Source: Asterias amurensis (taxonomy: Eukaryota; Echinodermata; Asteroidea; Forcipulatida; Asteriidae). From it: a DNA stretch of 64,000 bases. Position numbers and translations under genes: made by a program. The notes below the pieces were generated by a model. That model saw only the letters and a program-made list of their open reading frames with translations. It ran no database searches and was not told the origin of the DNA. This document shows, piece after piece, positions 43,941-55,309 of this stretch (position 1 is the stretch's first letter; each line of letters opens with the position of its first letter). The DNA lies in NCBI RefSeq assembly GCF_032118995.1, contig NC_092649.1, positions 27,773,927-27,837,926 of the forward strand, in the 5' to 3' direction.

Positions 43941-46900
43941 CAGTCAATCAATCATTGTGCATTTGTAGAGTGCAAGTGCAACCACTATTCTCTTGCAGTA
44001 ACACCAACAATCAACATTACTTTTCCAATTGTTGATACCGTGGATTCCTTCGAGTACTTCTGTTGGGTGCAAACTTGAAACCAGCTCAAGTTAAAGCGGG
44101 TTATGGTTTTAAACAGTTAACTTCATTTAATAAACCTTATCATTGTTTTTTTGGTTGATCGCAGTAAAGAACCAACATGTTATACTTTGAGTCACAGCAA
44201 AATTTCTTTATATTTTTGTATAAAACCACAAAGAATTGGGGTTGAAAAAATAAAATTTACTTAAGTGGGGCATGAACCAACGACCTCCAGGTTAACTTGT
44301 CGCACTATACCAACAGAGCTATCTAGGCCTATGCTGCCTATTTTGTCCATTACTTTGTTGGGGGGGGGGGTTACAACTGTTTACTGCAGTGTAGTCAGGG
44401 ATCACACTTAAATTAAGACACCGTACAACTTGGGAAACGGCAGCCAAGGGATCACCTTTGAAGGGGATTCAACTAACTTTTTATTTCAGGCGTTTACATT
44501 ATACACCACAAAGGAAGCTGACTGGGTCAATTTTGTAAATGATTTGGGGTGAACAAAGAAATATTTACTAGAGTGGGAATCGAACCAACGACCTCTGGAT
44601 TAACATGCCGGCGCTCTACCAACTGAGCTATCTAGCCTAAGTTGACGATCCCCTGGCTGCCCCTTCCCAAGTATCGTAATTTCAGTGTGATCCCTGGCAA
44701 CACAACGGCAGTTAATGGTTGCATGGCTTCTGACCAGCAACCACCAAACAAAGATATTGACAAAATAAAGAAACAGCCAACATAGGGTTAGATAGCTCAG
44801 TTGTTAAAACGATGGCACGTTAATCCGGAGGTCGTTGGTTTGAGTCCCATCCCATCCCAGTAAATATTTCTTTGTTTAACCCCAAAACATTTAAAGCCAT
44901 TTGACACTTTCAGTAAACAGTATTGTCCAAGGCCCACACTTCGTGTATCACAACTTATACATAAAATAACAAACCTGTGAAAATTTAGGCTCAATCAGTC
45001 ATCAGAGTCAGGAGAAAATAGCGGGAAAACCCACCCTTGTTTACACACGTTGGCGGTGTCATGACATGTGTTTAAAATAAATCCTTAAGTCTCGGTATCG
45101 AGAATTGATATTGTTTTAATGTTTTCTCAAAAAGTAAATCATTTCATGGAATAACATTTCAAGAGAAGTCTTTCACTTTTACCTTCCGAAACCCTGTAAG
45201 TTATTTGTAAATCTGTGAACTTTAATTTTTTTTTTCTGTTCCGAGAGTGTCCAATAGCTTTAAACAATTTACCCAGTCGGTTTCCCTTCTGGAATATAGG
45301 GTACAAGTCTCAAAGAGTCACGTTTGAGTTTAGCCAAGGCCACCAGCCTTCTATCTTGCCATTGTCGTTGATCAAGTGGAAATCTTGCAGCACTTTCTGC
45401 AAACGTTGCATCGCTTTTTTCTACCTTGAAAGTTGGAGAAGTTCCAAATGATGAAGTGACTCTGTTGATAGTGGCACCGTGACGTTCCATGTAGTTGGCT
45501 GTACCTGAACGAGTTAAACATTTTATAAGTGTCAGAAAGAAAGCCTTGATTTTGTTTAAGACTTTTGCATATCTTGTTCACGAGGAGGGCCAAAAAGTAT
45601 GTCTTGTGTTTTTGTTGTTGAGAATTCTTACCCTCGACATTGAGATGAATTACTTCAAATGGGCCCAAAACACGAACACTCTACCCCACATATTTTGTGG
45701 AAAACATGCTAAATTAATATCAATAACTGATGCTATTTAATTATTTACTAAATGTGCAATTTGAAGGAATATTTGTTCAGTGAACTTCTATTTTTCTAAT
45801 CGTTTTAATAAGAGGGACTTCCCCATCAATAGAGCTAATCGAACAATCACACTCGCCCTCCTGGCCGTAGTGACGGCATGCACCTGGCTCAGTACACCCC
45901 GAAGTGACCCACTCGCACTCCACAAGCAGCGCACTGGGGGCTGACCCCGTTGAGTCCTGTCAACATGGTCAAAGCTATTCGAATGTACCGGGGCAGAGTT
46001 AACCCAGGGAAGCTAAACCAATGGGTGCGTTCGTTTAGCTTCCCAGGGTCGACCCCGACGTGTGGCGTTTTTTTAAAATCCAGGACGAAGGTGTGCAGAT
46101 AATTAACCACGTTCGTCTTGGAAAAAAACCCACCACGCACCGGGGTAGACCCAGGGGAGCTAAACGAACGCACCCTATATAACTCTGTGTTTTGACCCCT
46201 CTGCCTACCCACAATGCATTGCGGTTCGTAACCTTGAGAATAAATCTCTGCAGCAGCATGGCAGTGTTGACTCATTTTCAGAGCAAAGTTGATTTGAATG
46301 ATCATTGACTGACACTGCTGCACTGACCGAGTCGACGGTGACAGTGTTTGCTTACCTTCCTTGGCAAGCGATCAATTCTAGTTTGGGATTCCCTCGGCGT
46401 AGAGTTGTAGTTTGTACCCACAGAAATTGCACAAGTTCTGCCAAAAAGTGAAGAAAATATGAACAAATTCAAATGGTCTTTAAAATGCTGATATGTGGAC
46501 TGTGTTTTTAATTAATAATGCACCAATACAAAAATGAGGGCGCTATGCTGGTTTAACGGTGGTAAACAAATTTGCAGGTGAAAAATTAACGGCGGTGTTA
46601 AATACCGCCCTCTTACGTGTGGACATAAAGGTATGACGTCATTAGACCAACAACACGTGACTGCTCATGTCAAAGGTCAATCTGTTACTTTCATGCGCTG
46701 TATCGACAACCCGAAGCATGATAGCGCGGGTCGAAGGTCAATTGACGCGGCATTAAGCAAATGTAAGAGGGCGCTATTTAAACACACCGTTAAGTAAACT
46801 AACCCACGATTGGACCCTAGCGGGCGCTGTTCAAGGACACCGTTAATTTGTTCAAGCACAACGCTGGTTCCCTGGTCTGTTTACGGGTGTTACAATGGTA

Positions 46901-47732
46901 GATCCATATGAAACCAGTGGATAAACTTTCAGTACCGCGCGCGTCGTTTTGTAAGCTTTCAACTTCTGCTTTATGATATGTCTGCTTCTCCTGTCACGGT
47001 CACCTCTACGTAAACGCTTTCGACCGTCTGCCATGCGCATCTGACTCCCCCTCCCATAAAAAATAACGCATGTTATAAAGTTTGTATGTAAATCAATGCA
47101 ATTGATAGGCAAAATTGAAAAATAAAATTAACATGACATTTCTTCCTCCGACCATATGGTACCGGTTGCACTAGCACTTAGCAGTCTTCTCGAAGGCTAA
47201 TGACAATCAACCACACATACACAGAGGGCCATGTCAATCTCATAGAGCTGCTGGACTAAAATCAGTCTAGACTTATCAGTTTTTCCAGCCAATACTAATA
47301 ATCTTGTGCATTGCATTGCATGGAGGTCCTCATACATGATACATGTCATACAAGGCCTCCACCATGGCTGGTCTTTTCAGACGAGCGTGTGCCCATGAAT
47401 TTAAGTTGTGCTTGTGAACAAAGAGGAAAACACTGCAAGTAGTAAAATTGAGAAATAATAAGTTTATTCAAACAAAGTCCTAAATCCACGTGATATTGGA
47501 CCCTCATTAAAAGCATTAACGCAGAATGAACTTCCTTCAAAAAATTAAAAGACACTGTAAATCGGTAAATTTAATAAAGTTGTTTTTTATTTAGACTAAG
47601 ATTGACAAATCTTTTCAGCATTTACGGTAATTACCTTTACATTAGTTTTTTTAGAGGTTATAAAAACATTTACTTGGCATTTGGCAAGGTATGCACTATT
47701 AATTGCAGATAAAAGAAATAACGATACAGTGT
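43941..47732. repeat. tandem array unit 3 (3.79 kb)
   Basis: Closest to unit 2: shares the 152-base element, the TAG in the penultimate exon and the 2-base deletion. It has one copy of the 27-base repeat and a 1-base change that shifts the frame of the candidate first exon near 46,870. Confidence 0.85.
45269..45504 (-). pseudogene. array gene copy 3 (disabled)
   Basis: The last exon is open and the same length as copy 1 (TANYMERHGATINRVTSSFG start; Tyr-Ile-Pro instead of Tyr-Thr-Pro near the end). The upstream exons carry the same TAG and 2-base deletion as unit 2. Confidence 0.55.
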
Positions 47733-48659
47733 TCAGTCAATCAATCATTGTGCATTTGTAGAGTGCAACCACTTGTCTCTTGCAGTAACACCAACAATCA
47801 ATAATACTTTTCCAATTGTTGATACCGTGGATTCCTTTGAGTACTTCTGTTGGGTGCAAACGTGAAACCCAAAGTTAAAGCGGGTTATGGTTTAAAACAG
47901 TTAACTTCATTGTGCTCAATAAACCTTATTGACTTTTCATTTTTAGTTTTACAAACTCATTGTTTCTTTGGTTGTTTTGCAGTAAAGAACCAACATGTCA
48001 TACTTCGAGTCACAGCTAAATTTGTTTATACTTTTGTATACAAATCACAAAGATTTGGGGTTGAACAAAGACAAATTTACTAAACTGGGAAGCGCACCAA
48101 CGACCTCCAGGTTAACGTGTCGGCACTCTACCAACAGAGCTATCTAGGCCTATGCTGACAGTTTCTCTATTTTATCCATATCTTTGTTGGGTGGGGGGGG
48201 GGGAGGGGTACAACCGTTTACTGCAGTGTAGCCAAGGATCACACCCAAACTAAGATACAACCTGGGAAGTGGCAGCCAGGAGATCACCTTTGAAGGGGAT
48301 TCAACTTTCAAATTTTGTAAATGATTTGAGAAAAGTTGACTAGACTTAGACTCAAACCAACGACCTCCAGATAAACGTCCCGGCGCTCTACAAACTGACC
48401 TTTTTAGCCCTATGTTGACGATCCTCTGGCTGCCCCTTCCCAGATACGTAAATTTGGTGTGATCCCTGGCTACAAAACGGCAGTTAATGGTTGCATGGCT
48501 TCTGACCGGCAACCCTCGAACAAAGATATTGACATATTAATAGAGAAACAGCCAACATAGGGTTGGTAGAGCGCCGGCACATTAATCCGAAGGTCATCCT
48601 ATCCCAGTAAATATTTCTTTGTTCAACCCCAAATCATTTAAACAATTTATCAAATCAGT

Positions 48660-48915
48660 TTCCCTTGTGGAGTGTATAGAGTAGAACTCACAAAAAGTCA
48701 CTCTTTATAGCATTCATTACGTGTTTGAGTTTAGCCAAGGCCACCAGCCTTCTATCTTGCCATTGTCGTCTCTCCTGTGTAGTTGATCAAGTGGAAATCT
48801 TGCAGCACTTTCTGCAAAAATTGCATCGCTTTTTCTACCTTGAAGGTTGGAGATGGTTCAAGTGACTCTGTTGACAGTGGCACCGTGACGTTTCATGTTG
48901 TTGGCTGTACCTGAA
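48660..48915 (-). pseudogene. array gene copy 4, last exon remnant
   Basis: Recognisable (CTTGGCTAAACTCAAACACG, GCAGAAAGTGCTGCAAGATT) but broken by a 14-base insertion, a 1-base deletion in the poly-T run and loss of about 10 bases after GGAGA. Not coding. Confidence 0.75.
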
Positions 48916-49261
48916 CGAGTTAAACATTTAGATTGTAAAACAGAAAGCCTTGATTTTTTAAAGACTTTTGCATATCTTTTTCACAAGGAGGACAAAAAAG
49001 TATGTCTTGTGTTTTTTCATAATTCTTACCCTCGACGTTGAGATGAATTACTTTAAATGGTCCAAAAACACTTACCACACATATTATGAGGAAAATATGC
49101 TAAATTAGTACCAATAACTGTGATGCTATTTAATTTTTTACTAATGTGCAATTAGAAGAAAAATTTCTTCACTAGCTGTGTGACCGAAGAATGCCTAGTA
49201 AACTGGTGGACAAGCGCACAGGCAAAATTAACCTGCTTACCCGTGAAATATCTACCTGGAA

Positions 49262-50176
49262 AGCGCATTATACAGTATGCAGTTAATCAACAATTTTTGT
49301 TGTTGTCATTTTCACTTAAAATATTTTAATTTTTTCCCCATATCGGCACACCATAGAATCCCAAATAGTAACCACCTCACGTGATCCATCTAGTGACTTA
49401 AAGCAGAATGAAACTCAATCTAGCAGATAGCAATTTTGTGTTGAACTTTCGAGGTTGGATGATCATGATATTTCTTTGACTCATTTGAATGTTGGCATAA
49501 TAATGCATTAGTGATTTGTACCAAAAATCAATCATTTTATAAATGTTTGAACATAACCAACGACAGGAAACTTTATTCTCAGCAATAGCATGATTAAGCC
49601 TGACGAAAATAAAATACAGGCCGTGAGTAAACTGCATAGCTTCTGCCACCGATGCAGCTTGCACAATGTCACGGTAAACGGGAATCAAAGTTGGGGTTCG
49701 AAAACATATGAGGGTCGATAACGTATGACGCTACGGGTAGTGAGAAGGTCACAAGGTGTGCAGCAGAGTCTATATACATGTATGTTAATGCATAGATGCC
49801 ATAAGAGTAAGTGTCCTTACTCTATGGTTAATGTATCGTAGCGTCATACGTTATCGACCCTCATACGTTTTCGGTCCCCAACTTTGATTCCCGTTTACCG
49901 CGAAATTGTGCAAGCTACACGGGTGACAGAAGCTATGCAGTTTACTCACGGTCTGTATTTTCATCAGGCTTAATCATGCTGAGAATAAAGTTTACTGTCG
50001 TTTGTTATGCTCAAACATTTATAAAATGATTGATTTTTGGTACTAATCACTAATGCACTATTATGCCAACATTCAAATGAGTCAAAGAAACATCATCCAA
50101 CCTCGAAAGTTCAAAACAAAGTGAAAATGACAACAATTTTTTGTTGTTGATTTACTGCATACTGTAATAAATTCTG
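49262..50176. mobile_element. foldback element of about 0.9 kb in unit 4
   Basis: The left arm (to about 49,734) and right arm (from about 49,836) mirror each other over about 330 bases: GTATGCAGT..AATCAACAA, TTTCGAGGTTGGATGAT, AAAATCAATCATTTTATAAA, CGTATGACGCTACG. The left arm has about 115 extra bases (49,319-49,433). The centre holds a small hairpin, AGAGTAAGTGTCCTTACTCT. No coding frame. Confidence 0.7.
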
Positions 50177-52083
50177 ATAAGCGTAATAAATATTAAGTCT
50201 ACATTAAAGAGAAAATATCATAGATTGGTTTCTTATCTCCTGAAACCAAACATTACTGGTCTGAAATGGGGGAAAAAGGATTGTTATGAAGTGTGAGTGC
50301 AAGGGGGGGTGCGGTGTTTTACTTTCATGCCTTATGATATCTCTGGATTCTAATATAGTAGCCATAATGCCTTAGGACAAAAATGTAATTAAATTTGTTA
50401 AGTAGTAATTGAATAATATTTTTGATTTATTTTGCACGCCATACTAGCTTCTGAATATTCAATAAAATACCAACCAATGAAAGGTGTGAAAACATATGAG
50501 TCGTTGCTCCAATGTCGTGCATGCATAAGCACTGTTAATGGCGGACTGTTTCTCACAACGTAAAAACAAAACTTTAAAAATTTCAACACACTATGAAGTG
50601 AAATGGTTATTGTTATAAAAAGAGAAAAAAAATTAGTTTTTGATTGTGAAAATTTTTCCTGTTATCCTACTGAAAACACATGACACCAGGGTATTGTATG
50701 GTGTGTTTGCTATTTGCTTACCTTCCTTTTTCTGATTCCACTTTCTTTGAGATTCCCTAGATAGATGATAGTTTGTACCCACTGAAAAATGGCACAAGTT
50801 CTGCAAACAGTGAAGAAAATAATGATCATCAAATTCCAAGTTCCAGAATCAGAACTGAAGTTGAGCTGAGTCGCCGTTGACATGTGGATGATGTTTTTAG
50901 TAAACTAGTATTACACCCTCTCCCCCCCCCCCATGTCAAAGGTTAATCTGCTACTTTCGTGTAATCGATTGATCTCACTCACCCTCCCAAGCCATAGTGA
51001 AGTGACGGCACACCATGCACCTCAGATCACCCCGAAGTGACCCACTCCACAAGCAGGGCACTGGGCCCTGGGGGCTGACCCGGTTGAGTTGAGCCCTACT
51101 GTCAAATCAAAGCTATTCGAACGTAGCGGGGCAGAGTTGACCCAGGGAAGCTAAACGAACGCACCCATATAACTCTGAGTTTTGACCCCTCTGCCTACCC
51201 ACAAAACATTGCGGTTCTCCATCTCCATTGGTTCAGTCAGCAAAATATCCTGGCGGATACATCTACGCTAACTTGCTCTAAACCTTGGAATAAATCTCTG
51301 CAGCAGCAGTGCTGGCTCATTATCATTTTGTAAGCAAAGTTGATTTGAATGACTGACAGTGACACTGCACTGCGGTGTTTGCTTACCTTCCTAGTTTGGG
51401 ATTCCCTCGGCGTAGAGTTGTAGTTTGTACCCACAGAAATGGCACAATTTCTGCCAAAAAGTGTAGAAAATATGAACAAATTCAAAGTTACAGACCTGAA
51501 GTTGCGCTGAGTGTTGTCGTTGACATCTGGACTGTGTTTTTAATTAATAATGCACCAACACAAAAATGAGGGCGCTATGCTGGTTTAACGGTGGAATTAA
51601 TTTTTGCCGGTGAAAAATTAACGGTGGTGTTAAATACCGCCCTCTTACGTGTGGACATAAAGATATGACGTCATTAGACCAACAACACGCATGAGGGATC
51701 ATGTCAAAGGTCAATCTGTTACTTTCGTGTGCTGTATTGACAACCCGAAGCCTGATAGCACGGGGTCGAAGGTCAATTGACGCGGCATTAAGCAAATGTA
51801 AGAGGGCGCTATTTAAACACACCGTTAAGTAAACTAACCCACAATTAGACCCTAGCGGGCGCTGTTTAAGGACACCGTTAATAGACCCTTCCCATGAAAT
51901 ATGTAATTTGTTTTTTAAAGTATGAAACATTCCTTTAGAGGTTATAAAAACATTCACTTGGCATTTGGCAAGGTATGAACTATTTATTGTAGATACAAGA
52001 AAGTAATAACAAGTAATGAATTACTGTTATGTCATTTGAGACAATAATATTAACATAACCATTCCTTCATTTACGGTAATCTA

Positions 52084-52330
52084 ACAATCAATCAATCTTT
52101 GTGCACTTGTTGACTGCAACCACTTAGTCTATTGCAGCAACACAAACAATCATGTTACTTTCCAATTGTTGATGCCGTGGATTCCTTTGAGTTTTTCTGT
52201 TGGGTGCAAACTTGAAAACAGCTCAACTTTAAAGAGGGTTATGCGCTCAATAAACTCTGACTTATTAACAAAAAACAATTTGCTTCATTCGCACGTACGT
52301 TCCTGACGTGAAAATAGTAACATCACGTTT
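52084..52330. repeat. partial unit 5 of the array
   Basis: Starts with the (ATCA)n TTTGTGCACTTGTTGA motif, then TTGATGCCGTGGATTCCTTT and TGGGTGCAAACTTGAAA as in units 1-4, and ends soon after. Marks the right edge of the array. Confidence 0.65.
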
Positions 52331-52409
52331 TAACGACACAATGTTCTGACGTTCACGATCACGTTCTCGCGGAATGTGCAGCTAAACGGCTCCCTATTAT
52401 TATCATCAC

Positions 52410-53630
52410 TCAATTGTCTTTTGAGTTTTTCCACCTGTCTTTATAGCTTCTTTAGTAAGCCTATTTGTACTTGTGCCGCCGGGGCTGGATGCATATGTTT
52501 CCATACATGACTGTTTGAACGTAATTTAACTTGTACCGACATTGGCCCAAGGTGTATTTTCGGTACGTGCAAGTACTCTCTAAATGTAAAAGGGTGAAAA
52601 ACACCACTCTTTACATTTCGAGTTGTCCCTCTAAAAAAGCTCTTTAAGACGGTTTCTCCAGGACAGAGTGAAAAATCACTCAAAAAGATACAAACTTCAA
52701 TCTAAAGGAGTGGAAGATCACTCGAAAAAGAATTGTCCCTCACATGGCTCTTTAAAGAGTGGTTCTTCACTCTTTTACATTAACAGAGTAGTTTGCCGAA
52801 ATCGGGCGTGAAGTAAAACTGTATAGAATAATTTTTATCCGCTTTATGCAAATCATTAGGCGCGAGAATTGACAAATTTGGGAGCAAAGATCTGCATAAA
52901 GTAAATAATTATTTAACAAAGTTTGCTTCACGTCCGATTTCCTACTTGCAAACCATCATACCCATAATACCTCCTTGCCAAATTTATGTACGGGTCAAAT
53001 GTATTATAACAACAGTAATACTAAAGAAGATACATCCAGCCCCAGTGGCCGACAAAGCACAAACTTTAGCGTTAGTGTGAACCGTTCGATTGATTTAATC
53101 CTATGAATGTAGATATAGGATACAATAAAATTAACTCATTTTTTAGATATCCCCGAAATTTCCGGAGCGGTCATGTCCGGTCCACGCAGGAAGAATAATC
53201 CGAACAATATTGTAATATCTGAAGAAGAAAAACAATTGGTTATCAATATCAGATTTCAGGGGCATAACAACTAATTAATTTTTACGTAACCCCATTACTT
53301 CGAAAAATGTTTTATACTTTTGGAAGCTGCTAAATGCTTCTAACAGTTAGGTTTTTATTGAAATAATTTAGAGTGATTACCAAAAGAAACTGTTGATAAT
53401 TTCAGAAAACTATTCTCTTGAACAAAATTTTGAGGCAAAATAAATTCAAAACTTGATAGTCTCCCTGGTAGATTACAGAACTTCTTTTAAAAAACGCCCA
53501 CTTATGCACGGCACCAACAGAAAAAAACATGTCACACACCACTTATTTACTTATATTTTCACTTCTACTTGCATTAAAATTAACCCCTATTGATGTATGG
53601 ATTATTTACATACCGTGGCCTTTTGGTCAC
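52410..53630. repeat. flanking duplicated block X'
   Basis: Homologous to block X (34,500-35,430) in the same orientation, but longer because of insertions such as the MITE at 52,576-52,788. No gene recognised. Confidence 0.7.
52576..52788. mobile_element. 213-bp TA-flanked MITE
   Basis: Ends CTCTCTAAATGTAAAAGGGT and ACTCTTTTACATTAACAGAG, flanked by TA on both sides. Block X has the uninterrupted sequence GCAAGTAGTTTGCC at 34,644-34,657, the empty site with a single TA. Fits a Tc1/mariner-type element. No coding frame. Confidence 0.85.
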
Positions 53631-53959
53631 CAGTCAAATCGTTTGTATTAATTATTTGGCATAATCGCCACACCCATTGAGTAATTAATCACAACACCGT
53701 ACACAACACAACACAACAGGTGGTTCTGGTGCACTTGTGACATAGAGGGCGCTTGTTATGACACCACTAATTTTTTCGACTGAAACTTTTCCACGAAGCG
53801 AGTTAGCAGACGTTATTTTGCAACAACACACACGTTTGACCACTTTTTTTTTGCAGGGCCGGCCAGCCGCGCTCACACACAGCATGTATGCATGAATCAT
53901 ACACAGAGTACACACACGGCGGACACACACACAAACCTGAAGGACTCGTCGCCAGTGTT

Positions 53960-54174
53960 CAAAACATAAACACAGTTTCTTGTTGAATTCCGTAATTTTC
54001 ATAAAAGTTGACGAGTATTAGTGTGGAGTTGAAGGCGAGAATCTTCTGAGAGTGAAAACGTACAAACAGCGGGCCAGTGTTTGTGGGTGATTATGGTGAA
54101 ACGAAATCGGAAATACTCGAAAATAGCCGTGACATAGTATAGTTTTCAGAGTTGGGACATTCCACAACGTAAGG
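53960..54174 (+). other. possible 5'UTR exon of a plus-strand gene
   Basis: A CpG-containing stretch ends with CCACAACGTAAG followed by GTGAGTAAC, a consensus donor. The only ATG (54,093) opens a 14-codon frame ending in TAG, so if this is an exon it is non-coding. No downstream coding exon was found to support it. Confidence 0.25.
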
Positions 54175-54612
54175 TGAGTAACTTATGGGGGTTTTAACCG
54201 TTTGGGCCGGCCATACGCAACTACGCCTTACCATACCACGGTGTTTGGGCACGGCTGCATGACTGATGTTATTGTTATTGATAATTTCTACTTCATTGCT
54301 GTCGTTTCGTAATAACTTTGGATTTGGATTGACGGTGTGTGTTTGTGTTGAATGTGTGATTACGTTTTGACCGTTCGGACGTTTTTGAAGTTGAGTTTGA
54401 CAAGTCAAGTTCGAGACCGACAAAAATTCGAACAGTTGACCAACAGCATGGATGGATTGGACAATTCTTAACATTTTAAAACTTGTTATAAAGTAGCATT
54501 TTGAAAAAGTGTTTGTACTAGGTTCAACCATAGGTAACAGTTTTAAGTTATGAGGTTTTGGTAGTGACTAAAATATAGCAGTCAGAAAAGTACCCCCTCC
54601 CCCTCCCTGTCC

Positions 54613-54674
54613 TAGTTGCGATAACGTAACCCTCCTGCTACGCCGTCGGCAGGAGGGTTATGTTATCGCAACTA
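54613..54674. repeat. 62-bp near-perfect hairpin
   Basis: Stem of 26 bases TAGTTGCGATAACGTAACCC.. / ..GGGTTATGTTATCGCAACTA with a single G:T pair and a 10-base loop TACGCCGTCG. Could be a MITE relic or a foldable RNA. Confidence 0.75.
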
Positions 54675-55122
54675 CCCCTGTCCATGGTGCACCTTACCTA
54701 CATGTAGTTGGTGAAACTGTCCAGAGATTGATTTGTACATGGCGGTAAATACAAAGTTAACAAAATTCAAGAAAAACATTGATCTTGGATTTTGAACAAC
54801 ACTTTTCCTTATAAAGAAATCTCGAACTGGAAAAAAGATGCAGTGTACTCAATAACCGCATTCTTCAATTATCCATTATTCTACAATTCTTGCTTGCTGT
54901 GAAATCAATTACAAAACGTAGCAGCCTGGCCGCGAATATGCCATTTTAATCATAAAATCTGTCGACAACTTGAACATCTCATCTCAATTAAAGATAAGGT
55001 ACTGTGGTATTAAGGCTAGAAGCGTTGTTGTAGACTAGACCGTGTAAGTCTTTCCTGTTACGTAGTTTGTGTTCAAAAATTGGGACTTTTTCGGAACACG
55101 ATTATTGTGGCCTAAAAAGACT

Positions 55123-55306
55123 AAAGGCCGGGTCACACTGCAGCGATAACGAGAACGATAACGATCACGACACACAGAGAACGCATTGTATTGGTTGAAT
55201 TGCTCCACACAGAATACGCACATGCTCATTCAACCAATGGAATGCGTTCTCTTTGTGTCGTTATCGTTATCGATCTCGCTATCGCAGCAGTGGGACCGGG
55301 CCTTAA
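55123..55306. mobile_element. MITE with GGCCGGGTCACACTGC ends
   Basis: Arms AAGGCCGGGTCACACTGCAG / TGGGACCGGGCCTT, then GATAACGAGAACGATAACGA paired with TCGTTATCGTTATCGATCTC, and GAACGCATTGTATTGGTTGA paired with CAACCAATGGAATGCGTTC. No coding frame. Confidence 0.7.
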
Positions 55307-55309
55307 AAG

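Larger units (their letters stand above)
47733..52083. repeat. tandem array unit 4 (4.35 kb, diverged)
   Basis: Oldest full unit: many indels against units 1-3, no TTTAAA MITE, a large foldback insertion (49,262-50,176) and a local duplication of about 0.65 kb around the SVGTNY exon (copies near 50,720-50,805 and 51,385-51,450). Confidence 0.75.

Noticed and set aside
54091-54531. 146-residue minus-strand frame
   Set aside because: No recognisable domain, a low-complexity Asn stretch, and it overlaps antisense to the candidate plus-strand 5' exon. I see no support beyond its length.
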